Assembly (NCBI GenBank): GCA_002401055.1
Contig: NVRZ01000062.1
Span: forward strand, 1-13,307
DNA length: 13,307 nt
From: Bacteroidota bacterium
Lineage (GTDB): Bacteria > Bacteroidota > Bacteroidia > NORP154
Direction: 5' to 3'
The position numbers were made by a program, and so were the translations under genes. The notes beneath the pieces were generated by a model. It was not told the origin of the DNA. It saw only the letters and a program-made list of their open reading frames with translations, and did not search any database. Positions 6,441 through 13,307 of this stretch are shown piece by piece (positions within the stretch are counted from its first letter, which is position 1; the number at the start of each line of letters is the position of its first letter).

Positions 6441-8719
6441 GGAGTCAACAGCTCACTTATTCTTCTCAGTCCATCCTGATTTTTGGTATCCATTAGCGCG
6501 CCTTTTATTCTTTCCTTTTCCTTATTGGTTAAATGCCAACTCAATGATATTTTTTCGTCGTAGTACAGCTTCAATTCAAAGTCAATCACTTCAATCGATC
6601 CATTGTACCATTGATTAGCATAGTACAGCAGCTGATCATTCGTGTAATCCTGGATATTGAACAAGTTTTCATAGAAATTTCCTACAGGCGTGGATATGTT
6701 CTGAGCTATTGTCCTTTTTCTTCTCGCGTCTTTTATTTCAGCAAGTTTAGGTCTGTCTCGAATCTGAATAATGATTATACCAGAGGTGTTGAGCTCCAGC
6801 CACCTCGAAAAGGTATGTATGAACTTCATTGTGGTTTTTAGACCGTAATTGTCACGTGCTCCTGCGTCCATAACTTCAATAACGGGTGTGGAAGGCAAGG
6901 ACACCAAAGGCATGATGTAAGGAAAAGTAGAGCTCATTCTCAGAGCGCTCAAGAAACTCAGGTTATCGCCGTCTTGATGATAAAAGAAGCGCATAAACTC
7001 AATTTCCTCAATTAGGGGGTTGCCACTTATTTTATCCGTTGACCTGTTCTGTGTCAAGTATGAAATAGGTTGAGGCGAAATGAGTAACCTACGGCCGTCG
7101 TTGACAATAGAAGGTGAAAGGATGAGCATAGGTATGAAGGAGGCATTCTCAGGCACTTGATAATCAATAAGTCTTTTGTTCAGAATACCTTCCGTGTTCA
7201 CATCCAGTTGCCGCTCAAATGCTATTCCCCTGTCGTTTGCGTAGGTATAGCCTCCATCTTTGAATGTTGTAAATCGCAGGAGGAAATCATTAATGCTCAG
7301 GCTGAATGCGATGGGGTTCAGCAAGTCTTTCCCCATATTATCCACGTAATGTGCCCGGTGAATTTGCTTCGTTTCACCCATATTCGATCGCAGAAATAGC
7401 TCTCGGAAATAACTTGCACCAATCAAGCCACCTGATGAGCCCGTAATTAGTTGAGTTTGCTCCATGAGTCTTCCTGAAGTTACCCCATCCGCATGCTGCA
7501 GCACCGCCAAGGTCCAAACCGCCGACTTTAATCCACCTCCACTGCAATTGATAAAAATCATTTTTGGTTTCGCATCGCCCATGTAGTTCTTCACGCGCCA
7601 TTTTCGAAGAATTTTCTGGGTGTGTGCTCTGTCATCAACGAAATTGTCCATGTTGTTGGAGTGCATCTGCATAGCCTGATGACTGTATTCCGCCTTATTG
7701 ATCTCGTAATTCAACCCGTATGCCTTATTACTAAAATCAAAAAATTCAAATTGAGAATAGTAGTTTCCAACAATAATAATTGTGAGAAACACAGCCATAA
7801 ACCATCCTCGTAGCCATGTATGCAAAATTGATATGATCATGAGGATCAGAGTAAGAAATAGAATTAAACTTCCGCCTGCGGGAATTTCAAATATTTCCAT
7901 GTCCTTAAAGAAGCCCAGAATTAATAGGGCGGCAAACAAGATCAGGTGAAAGCGAGCCGCATTGTTCTGATTCTGATTGAATACTTGAATGATAAGGGAT
8001 TTGTCATAGTGGTGGCTCACTCTCGCTAACCTTAGCTTGACGGGCCCACTTAAATAGGTCAGCACCCTGGTCTCACGCGCACTTTTAATGGGAGGAAGTA
8101 TCCATTTTAACCACCAGCGCTGCTTCTGTTGCTGACTCTTTAGTTTAGCGTTTGTTTCTGTAGGATCTGAAGAGCGCTTAACATTAAAAAGCATAAACAG
8201 ATTTTTATTGGTAGAGAAAAAATAGATATACGTGAAGTTCATAAATAGGAATATCCCTGCCAGTAGTCCGCCAACGTCTAAACATATTTCACCGAAATCC
8301 TTGTATTCATTTTCGTATTGGAAAATTGAGAGAGTCGTGATATATGTTACAATGAAAGTGCCGGGAATAATAATATTGTTGATGCTGAATTTTAAAAAGG
8401 GCCTGTTTAGCGTTGCCAGAAAGGGAAATCTGGACCCATTCGTAACATAGCTGCCTATGTTGAAGGTCATTATGAAAGCGCCGAGGCACATTCCAACGAT
8501 AAAAAAGGAGATGAATCCTACTTTTCCGTGATACTCAGGACTAAGAAATAAATAGGGGATGCCGTATTTACTGGCCAAGGATTCAGTGATGAACCCAAAA
8601 AGCAGCACCCAAGCGAGCAGGAGTACCAAGTTCTTTTTGAACTGTACCACAAATAATCTGAACGGAAAAAAGAAAATGATTCTCTTAAGCCATTCTTTCA
8701 TTGATGCCGATGGAGTCAT
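6434..8719 (-). CDS. Multi-span membrane protein with C-terminal patatin-like phospholipase domain
   Basis: The 761-residue protein has a hydrophobic N-terminal half and a patatin-type lipase C-terminal half. Likely membrane spans lie near 30-47, 67-88, 112-133, 145-168, 257-272, 283-300 and 306-322, with a basic, Gln/Lys-rich loop at 170-255. The lipase region begins near 385: the oxyanion loop is S393-G394-G395-G396 with Leu-Lys, the nucleophile elbow is G427-S-S429-G-G, and the Asp motif is D618-A-G followed by ARDNYG. The Ser429-Asp618 dyad therefore looks intact, and phospholipid or lysophospholipid acyl hydrolysis is the expected chemistry. With seven spans and an inside N-terminus the lipase domain would face the periplasm, but span counting by eye is uncertain. 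The upstream ATG at 8717-8719 is preferred; Met7 is an alternative. The gene ends 7 bases inside the convergent E1 gene. It follows ftcD on the same strand after 81 bases. Confidence 0.82.
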   Translation of the reverse strand: MTPSASMKEWLKRIIFFFPFRLFVVQFKKNLVLLLAWVLLFGFITESLASKYGIPYLFLSPEYHGKVGFISFFIVGMCLGAFIMTFNIGSYVTNGSRFPFLATLNRPFLKFSINNIIIPGTFIVTYITTLSIFQYENEYKDFGEICLDVGGLLAGIFLFMNFTYIYFFSTNKNLFMLFNVKRSSDPTETNAKLKSQQQKQRWWLKWILPPIKSARETRVLTYLSGPVKLRLARVSHHYDKSLIIQVFNQNQNNAARFHLILFAALLILGFFKDMEIFEIPAGGSLILFLTLILMIISILHTWLRGWFMAVFLTIIIVGNYYSQFEFFDFSNKAYGLNYEINKAEYSHQAMQMHSNNMDNFVDDRAHTQKILRKWRVKNYMGDAKPKMIFINCSGGGLKSAVWTLAVLQHADGVTSGRLMEQTQLITGSSGGLIGASYFRELFLRSNMGETKQIHRAHYVDNMGKDLLNPIAFSLSINDFLLRFTTFKDGGYTYANDRGIAFERQLDVNTEGILNKRLIDYQVPENASFIPMLILSPSIVNDGRRLLISPQPISYLTQNRSTDKISGNPLIEEIEFMRFFYHQDGDNLSFLSALRMSSTFPYIMPLVSLPSTPVIEVMDAGARDNYGLKTTMKFIHTFSRWLELNTSGIIIIQIRDRPKLAEIKDARRKRTIAQNISTPVGNFYENLFNIQDYTNDQLLYYANQWYNGSIEVIDFELKLYYDEKISLSWHLTNKEKERIKGALMDTKNQDGLRRISELLTPQ

Positions 8720-8731
8720 CTTTTGTAATTT

Positions 8732-8759
8732 CCTTTATAAAGGCGAGCAGTCTAAGACT
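8732..8759. promoter_or_regulatory. Two short palindromes upstream of the patatin gene
   Basis: CCTTTATAAAGG (8732-8743) is a perfect 12-base palindrome, and AGTCTAAGACT (8749-8759) is a palindrome around one central base. Both lie within 40 bases of the patatin ATG, where an operator or a structured leader would be expected. On the minus strand the first also supplies an AAGGAAA about ten bases before the start, which may be the ribosome binding site. No clear -7/-33 promoter pair is visible. Confidence 0.35.
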
Positions 8760-8774
8760 ATACGGTAAAACTAC

Positions 8775-8790
8775 TCAGATGGTTATCTGA
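8775..8790 (-). terminator. Hairpin after ftcD, possible weak terminator
   Basis: TCAGAT (8775-8780) and ATCTGA (8785-8790) pair perfectly around a 4-base loop, ten bases beyond the ftcD stop codon. On the minus strand the hairpin is followed after a few bases by a short TTTT. The stem is only six pairs and AT-rich, so at best it would partly separate ftcD from the downstream patatin gene. Confidence 0.35.
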
Positions 8791-8800
8791 TTCAAGCATG

Positions 8801-10489
8801 CTATAATTTACCCTCTACAATTTCAAGTATCTCGCCCTCCATTTTAATAGCCTTGCTTTGAATTTCCTTACCTCTCTTTAATATAGCATTCTTGTAATTT
8901 TCGTCTTTGAGTTCAGAAGTATTGATCTTTACATTTAAGAAAGCTCCTATCACAGCAGATCGTGCACAAAGTGCTCCAACGCCCGCATCAGAAATAGAGG
9001 CTTGTAGCCCACTTTCTGCCATGGCCTTAAGCACTTCCATAGATTGCAGTGCGAACTCCATCACTTTAAATGGTACCTCAATTGCTCCTATTGTCGCAGT
9101 CTGTATGGCTTCGTCACGAGCAGATTTCTCTTCATCAGAACCTTTTGGCAAGCCAAAGGCATCCATAATCCTATTAAAAGCTTGTGTATCCTCATCTACA
9201 AGTTTTATGAGTTGTGCTTTTTGTGCTTGCCCCTTTTCTGCCCATTTTGAGAACTCCTCCCATTTGTCGTCCCATCCTCTTTTATGTGCTGATAAGTTCG
9301 CCACCATAGTGCCCAACGATATGCCCATGGCGCCAACATAAGCCGCAATTGATCCGCCTCCAGGAGCTGGGGATTCTGAGGCGGTTTCATCAGCAAAATT
9401 ATTCAGTGACATTGCTATCAATTGATCATTGTTTTCTTCTTCAAGCATGTATTCTATAATTTTTGTTTTTGGGTTGAATGGGGCTAGATCATCGAGTCCT
9501 AGTGATTTAATGGCAATCCTAATTTTTTCCTTTTCAGAAATCCCCAATGATCGTTGCTGTTTTTTTAAAAAATAGTCCGCAGCATCGAGCATTGCCTTTA
9601 GCGGTATGAGCCCAACCAATTCAGATCCGGTAACTCTTATTCCCTTTTCGATTGCACTTTTACAGGTTTCGTCAAAGGCTTCATGAACAGAAGTGATGTT
9701 GATATTGGTAAGGTTGTAAGATATCTGAGCAATTCCATACTCCTCAATATACCAGCCGATTCCTTTTACTGCTTTTAGCTTTCCAGGTATTCGCAACGGA
9801 TTTCCATCTTTGTCATTAACAACTTTGCCAGTTATTGGGTTGCCTTCACGCTTTACTCTACCCGCTTCGCGAATGTCAAAAGCAATGGCGTTTGCTCTTC
9901 TGGTTGATGTTGTGTTAAGGTTTACGTTATAAGCAACCAAAAAGTCACGGGCTCCAATCGCTGTTAATCCGGTTTTTTTTACACTGTTGTTGAACTCTGC
10001 CGGGCCGAAATCAGGTTTCCATCTTTCCTCTGAAATCTTGGCCAATCCTTCATATTCTCCAGATCTGCAAACCGCCAAGTTTTTACGCTCTTCTACTTTA
10101 GCAGCATTCTCATAAAGGTAGATGGGGATACCCAATTCATTTCCCACACGTTCTCCTAGCTGAACGGCCAACTCGGCTGCTTCTTCCATCGTAATTCCAG
10201 CAATGGGTATAAAAGGACATACATCGGTAGCACCAAAACGAGGATGCTCTCCAGAATGCTGGCTCATATCAATTACCTCAGCTGCTTTTTTGATAAGGGC
10301 AAATGCAGCATCAACCACTTTTTGAGGTTCGCCAACAATGGTGATTACTGTTCTATTGGTCGCATTTCCAGCATCGACATCCAAGAGTTTCACTCCATCA
10401 AATTTCTCAACTACATCCGTAACCTGCTTAATTTTAGCAGCATCTCGACCTTCACTGATGTTAGGAACACACTCTACTAATTTTTTCAT
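8801..10489 (-). CDS. ftcD: Bifunctional glutamate formiminotransferase / formimidotetrahydrofolate cyclodeaminase
   Basis: The cytoplasmic enzyme takes the formimino group from N-formimino-L-glutamate onto tetrahydrofolate, releasing glutamate. It then cyclises 5-formimino-tetrahydrofolate to 5,10-methenyl-tetrahydrofolate with loss of ammonia. The 562-residue length fits the fused form known from animals and some bacteria. The transferase part (1 to about 325) starts VECVPNISEGRD and contains HPRFGATDVCPF with His82, the same number as the catalytic His in the pig enzyme. The cyclodeaminase part (about 353-562) has PAPGGGS (374-380), VDEDTQAF (431-438) and SDAGVGAL (500-507). The ATG overlaps the stop of the DoxX gene as ATGA, and AAAGGAG ends only one base before the ATG, so translation is probably coupled. 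With hutI two genes upstream it completes the end of the histidine-degradation route. Confidence 0.95.
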   Translation of the reverse strand: MKKLVECVPNISEGRDAAKIKQVTDVVEKFDGVKLLDVDAGNATNRTVITIVGEPQKVVDAAFALIKKAAEVIDMSQHSGEHPRFGATDVCPFIPIAGITMEEAAELAVQLGERVGNELGIPIYLYENAAKVEERKNLAVCRSGEYEGLAKISEERWKPDFGPAEFNNSVKKTGLTAIGARDFLVAYNVNLNTTSTRRANAIAFDIREAGRVKREGNPITGKVVNDKDGNPLRIPGKLKAVKGIGWYIEEYGIAQISYNLTNINITSVHEAFDETCKSAIEKGIRVTGSELVGLIPLKAMLDAADYFLKKQQRSLGISEKEKIRIAIKSLGLDDLAPFNPKTKIIEYMLEEENNDQLIAMSLNNFADETASESPAPGGGSIAAYVGAMGISLGTMVANLSAHKRGWDDKWEEFSKWAEKGQAQKAQLIKLVDEDTQAFNRIMDAFGLPKGSDEEKSARDEAIQTATIGAIEVPFKVMEFALQSMEVLKAMAESGLQASISDAGVGALCARSAVIGAFLNVKINTSELKDENYKNAILKRGKEIQSKAIKMEGEILEIVEGKL

Positions 10490-10917
10490 TCTCCTTTAGT
10501 CCGGTTTATTAAATTGTCAACAGCCCATTTATCTTCAGATAACGGAAGGGCAAAAATAATAATCAATAGGATAGTTCTTGGGAAAACGTGATTAACAGTA
10601 ACGAAGAGAGGGTCTATCAGCAAATGGCCATAAAGAACTATGATGAGCACGAAGCCGAGGGAAAGCAATGCATATCGTTGAAAAAGCCCGAGTATGAGCA
10701 TTCCTCCTGCCAGCAGTTCTATTATTGGAATAATCGTTCCCACCGGCCATAATATGAAATTCGGTATCCATAGATCTTCTCCTGGATTGATAAACATTTG
10801 CTCCGCGTGTACAATTGGAGTCAAGTCAAAACACTTCCACCAACCTGCCATCATGAAAATAAGTCCAAGAGTTTGTCTGGCAAAAAAACGGGCGAGACCT
10901 TTTGCTGATACAGACAT
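10486..10917 (-). CDS. DoxX-family small inner-membrane protein
   Basis: The 143-residue protein has four likely membrane spans, about 13-28, 57-78, 82-101 and 112-127, in the DoxX-family pattern. An N-terminal RQTLGLIFMMAGWWK helix is followed by an extramembrane loop, then IIELLAGGMLILGLFQRYALLSLG, where the family usually has a conserved Glu-Gly helix and a short Arg-containing turn. DoxX proteins are poorly defined; some act with quinone-linked oxidases or in thiol/redox balance. Nothing here proves a transport or redox role. The gene sits six bases after hutI and overlaps ftcD by four, so it is almost certainly translated from the same message as the histidine-degradation genes. No Shine-Dalgarno sequence is apparent before the ATG, again suggesting coupling to hutI. 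Confidence 0.75.
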   Translation of the reverse strand: MSVSAKGLARFFARQTLGLIFMMAGWWKCFDLTPIVHAEQMFINPGEDLWIPNFILWPVGTIIPIIELLAGGMLILGLFQRYALLSLGFVLIIVLYGHLLIDPLFVTVNHVFPRTILLIIIFALPLSEDKWAVDNLINRTKGE

Positions 10918-10923
10918 GAAGAT

Positions 10924-12171
10924 TTATTGTTGAAGTTTACCTTTTAATATCACTGCCTCAACTACATTCTTACCAAAGCTATATGGTAGATAAGCATATG
11001 AAGGAATTGGGTCCGTAATAAAAACGTTGGCAACTTTTCCCTTTGCAATTGAGCCATGTGTATTACTTATCTCCATTGCGTAGGCAGAATTGATTGTAGC
11101 GGCATTAATAGCCTCTTCAGGAGTCATTCTTTGTTTAATGCAGGCCAATGAAATTACAAATGGCATATTCCCAGAAGGCGTAGATCCTGGATTGTAATCG
11201 GAAGCGAGCGCTACGGCAAGACCATTGTCTATCATGCTTCGAGCCGGAGCATAGGGAATGCTTAAGAAGAATGAGCATGAAGGAAGTAGTGTTGCCATTG
11301 TTTCAGCTCCTTTCAATGCCCTAATATCCAACTCCTTCATTATTTCTAAATGATCTACTGAAATTGCTTCGTAGTTAACCGCTGCTTTGATACCACCAAT
11401 ACTTGTAAACTGATTAACATGAACCTTTGGTTTCAGCCCGTGCGCTGCCCCAGCTTCGAGTATTGTTTCCATCTCCTCTACCGAGAAATAGTTCTTCTCA
11501 CAGAATACATCAATATAATTTGCAAGCTTCTCCTCCTGGATAATTGGTAGCATTTCCTTGGTTATTAGATCGATATACCCTTTTCGATCCTCTTTGTACT
11601 CAGGTGGAACTGCATGCGCCCCAAGAAAAGTTGCCTTTATCTCCAAATCACTTTCCTCTTTTAAGTTCTTGATAACCCGCAATATCTTCAATTCCGCGTC
11701 AAGACTCAATCCATAGCCACTCTTGATTTCAACTGCACCGGTGCCGGTCTTAGTAATTTCTTTTAGGCGTGCCGTCGCTTGTTGAAAAAGATCAATTTCA
11801 GAAGTCTCCTGAAGCTTTTTAGCTGAGTTCAAAATTCCACCGCCTCTATTTGCAATTTCCTCATAAGAGAGCCCATTAATGCGATCAGTAAATTCGCCTT
11901 CACGGCTTCCCGCAAAAACCAGGTGCGTGTGGGAATCACACCAACAGGGAAATACCATCTTGCCTGATGCATCTATCACTTCTAGATCCGACCAGTCCTC
12001 AACACCATCCCAGCTGTCCATGGAACCAAAGTCATCGATTTTGCCATCTATGATTGACAGCCAGGCGTTCTTCACCGTGTTCAGCTCTGACATTTCCTTA
12101 CCGGAAACTTTTGGTCTGGGCGCTGTTTCAACCTGCACCAGTTCCTTGATATTTTTAATAAGAATTTTCAA
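10924..12171 (-). CDS. hutI: Imidazolonepropionase
   Basis: This cytoplasmic metal-dependent amidohydrolase opens 4-imidazolone-5-propanoate to N-formimino-L-glutamate, the third step of histidine breakdown, and its product feeds FtcD encoded two genes downstream. The 415 residues match the family. Metal-site residues are visible as H81-T-H83 (DSHTHLVFAGSR), H251 (VHVNQF) and D325 (ASDYNPGSTPSGN). The conserved EIKSGYGL block lies at 148-155, and GAHAVP (185-190) and SVDHLE (271-276) are also present. The start is TTG (12169-12171): the frame has a TAA three codons upstream and no ATG close to the expected N-terminus, while AAGG lies nine bases before the TTG and fits a ribosome binding site. 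The gene heads the hutI-doxX-ftcD unit and is divergent from aroC across an 82-base spacer. Confidence 0.95.
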   Translation of the reverse strand: MKILIKNIKELVQVETAPRPKVSGKEMSELNTVKNAWLSIIDGKIDDFGSMDSWDGVEDWSDLEVIDASGKMVFPCWCDSHTHLVFAGSREGEFTDRINGLSYEEIANRGGGILNSAKKLQETSEIDLFQQATARLKEITKTGTGAVEIKSGYGLSLDAELKILRVIKNLKEESDLEIKATFLGAHAVPPEYKEDRKGYIDLITKEMLPIIQEEKLANYIDVFCEKNYFSVEEMETILEAGAAHGLKPKVHVNQFTSIGGIKAAVNYEAISVDHLEIMKELDIRALKGAETMATLLPSCSFFLSIPYAPARSMIDNGLAVALASDYNPGSTPSGNMPFVISLACIKQRMTPEEAINAATINSAYAMEISNTHGSIAKGKVANVFITDPIPSYAYLPYSFGKNVVEAVILKGKLQQ

Positions 12172-12194
12172 TGCTAATTACCTTGGCGATAGAC

Positions 12195-12231
12195 ACGAAT
12201 GTAGCAATTATTTAGTATTCGTATATTCGTA
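12195..12231. promoter_or_regulatory. Tandem 8-mer plus inverted half-copy in the hutI/aroC spacer
   Basis: TATTCGTA occurs twice head to tail (12216-12223 and 12224-12231), and its core appears inverted as ACGAAT at 12195-12200. The three copies lie in the middle of the 82-base spacer separating divergent hutI and aroC, where a shared operator would be expected. On the minus strand 12203-12196 reads TACATTCG, one base off the Bacteroidota TAnnTTTG -7 box, and could be the hutI promoter. I cannot pick out an aroC promoter with confidence. Confidence 0.35.
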
Positions 12232-12253
12232 ATCCTTTAAAAAAACAACAATA

Positions 12254-13307
12254 ATGCCAGGCAATTCTATCGGGCAAGCATTTAGGCTTACAACTTTCGG
12301 CGAATCACATGGACCCGCAATGGGTGGGGTGATTGACGGCTGCCCTTCAGGGCTCGAAATAGATTTAGAATTCATTCAAGATGAGCTAGATCGACGTCGT
12401 CCTGGACAATCAAAAATTGTAAGTCAGCGCAAGGAAATTGATGAGGTAGAGTTTCTCTCAGGTATTTTTGAAGGAAAGAGCACAGGAGCTCCAATAGGCT
12501 TTACAATTCCAAATAAGGATCAAAAGTCTAAGGATTATGATCATTTGAAGGATGTGTTCCGTCCTTCCCATGGAGATTACACGTTTCAAACAAAATATGG
12601 ACACCGGGATTATCGTGGGGGTGGAAGATACTCCGCACGTGAAACAGTGTCGCGTGTTGTTGGTGGGGCGATTGCAAAACTGCTTTTAAGCAAAGAGAAA
12701 ATAAAAATTCATGCTTATGTGACGCAAGTTGGAGATATCAAATTGGATAAATGCCATAAGGACTTGGATTTATCAACCATTGAGGATAGCATTGTTAGAT
12801 GCCCGGATAAGGAAGTTGCAAATAGGATGATAGCCAGAATAGAAGAGGTGCGCAAAGCAGGAGATACAATTGGAGGAGTCGTTACTGGAATTGTTACAGG
12901 AATACCTGTCGGATTGGGTGAACCGGTGTTCGACAAGCTCAACGCAGATTTGGCAAAAGCCATGATGAGTATTCCTGCCGCCAAAGGATTTGACCTCGGT
13001 TGGGGTTTTGAAGGCTTGGGTATGCTCGGATCGGAGTTCAACGATTCCTTTTACAATGATAAAGGGAAGATCAGAACGAACACCAACTATTCAGGAGGAG
13101 TACAAGCAGGGATTTCCAATGGGGAGGATATCTATTTTCAAGTTGTGTTTAAACCCGTATCTACAATCATGAAAAAGCAAATGACTGTGAATTCCAAGGG
13201 AGAAGAAGTAGAGGTGTCTGGAAAAGGAAGGCACGACCCTTGTGTGTTGCCTCGGGCAGTTCCAATAGTAGAGGCGATGGCAGCGCTTGTAATTACAGAT
13301 CACTTTC
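12254..13307 (+). CDS. aroC: Chorismate synthase (C-terminus cut by window edge)
   Basis: The enzyme removes phosphate from 5-enolpyruvylshikimate-3-phosphate to give chorismate, the last shared step of aromatic amino acid synthesis, using reduced FMN. All three family signatures are present: [18 protein letters not shown] (16-33), [15 protein letters not shown] near 116-130, and [17 protein letters not shown] near the right end. His19 and His117 correspond to the two invariant histidines, and RRRPGQ (47-52) is the conserved Arg-rich substrate/FMN segment. The frame is open for 351 codons to the window end; chorismate synthases are about 350-400 residues, so only a short C-terminal tail should be missing. 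The ATG at 12254 gives the usual N-terminus before the first signature and is preceded by an A-rich stretch rather than a Shine-Dalgarno sequence, as is common in Bacteroidota. Chromosomal housekeeping gene; no sign of transfer. Confidence 0.96.
   Translation, partial: MPGNSIGQAFRLTTFGESHGPAMGGVIDGCPSGLEIDLEFIQDELDRRRPGQSKIVSQRKEIDEVEFLSGIFEGKSTGAPIGFTIPNKDQKSKDYDHLKDVFRPSHGDYTFQTKYGHRDYRGGGRYSARETVSRVVGGAIAKLLLSKEKIKIHAYVTQVGDIKLDKCHKDLDLSTIEDSIVRCPDKEVANRMIARIEEVRKAGDTIGGVVTGIVTGIPVGLGEPVFDKLNADLAKAMMSIPAAKGFDLGWGFEGLGMLGSEFNDSFYNDKGKIRTNTNYSGGVQAGISNGEDIYFQVVFKPVSTIMKKQMTVNSKGEEVEVSGKGRHDPCVLPRAVPIVEAMAALVITDHF

Noticed and set aside
8907..9341. 144-codon plus-strand open frame opposite ftcD
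   Set aside because: It mirrors the cyclodeaminase domain on the other strand, is Ser/Ala-rich without recognisable motifs, and has no ribosome site.
12715..13303. Minus-strand open frames opposite aroC
   Set aside because: The plus strand encodes textbook chorismate synthase motifs throughout; the opposite frames are low-complexity shadows.
1..13307. A hidden defence system, mobile element or biosynthetic cluster
   Set aside because: I found no nuclease, toxin-antitoxin, reverse transcriptase, transposase, integrase, tRNA-adjacent att site or synthase modules. Every large frame has a recognisable metabolic, sensory or envelope function.

Overview
The window looks like chromosomal DNA from a free-living member of the Bacteroidota, most likely a Cytophagia-like marine or soil lineage. 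That placement is inferred from protein style: a single-chain fused E1 alpha/beta ketoacid dehydrogenase, a fused formiminotransferase-cyclodeaminase, a TPR sensor whose PAS sequence is typical of these bacteria, few Shine-Dalgarno sequences, and AT-rich intergenic DNA with a TAnnTTTG-like box. I see no rRNA, tRNA, transposase, integrase, CRISPR array or recognisable defence gene. No gene-free stretch is longer than about 170 bases.

Layout. (1) Bases 1-1467, minus strand: the N-terminal part of a TPR-PAS membrane sensor whose output domain lies off the left edge. It reads from a GTG codon. (2) A 168-base AT-rich divergent spacer. (3) 1636-3717, plus: a secreted or lipid-anchored penicillin acylase-family Ntn amidohydrolase, also GTG-started. 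(4) A 103-base spacer holding what looks like a degenerate copy of a dispersed GTCATTGCGA-type repeat with a hairpin beside the next start codon. (5) 3821-4438 and 4455-6440, plus: an exported cyclophilin and a fused branched-chain 2-oxoacid dehydrogenase E1, 16 bases apart. (6) 6434-8719, minus: a multi-membrane-span protein with a C-terminal patatin-like lipase domain, overlapping the E1 gene tail-to-tail by 7 bases. (7) 8801-12171, minus: hutI, a DoxX-family membrane protein gene and ftcD, packed as one transcription unit (6-base gap, then a 4-base ATGA overlap). (8) An 82-base divergent spacer with a tandem 8-mer. (9) 12254-13307, plus: chorismate synthase aroC, cut by the right edge about ten residues before its expected end.

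How the genes fit together. HutI makes N-formimino-L-glutamate. FtcD moves the formimino group to tetrahydrofolate and cyclises it, so the two cover the last steps of histidine breakdown and feed the one-carbon pool. hutH and hutU are not in the window. The fused E1 would start oxidative decarboxylation of branched-chain 2-oxoacids, supplying primers for branched fatty acids. aroC is housekeeping aromatic biosynthesis. The remaining genes (sensor, acylase, cyclophilin, patatin protein) act at or beyond the inner membrane.

Most of the window is ordinary metabolism. The points most worth a second look are the membrane-embedded patatin protein with its palindrome-rich leader, the DoxX gene inside the histidine-degradation unit, the cyclophilin with an altered active site, and the repeat element in front of it.
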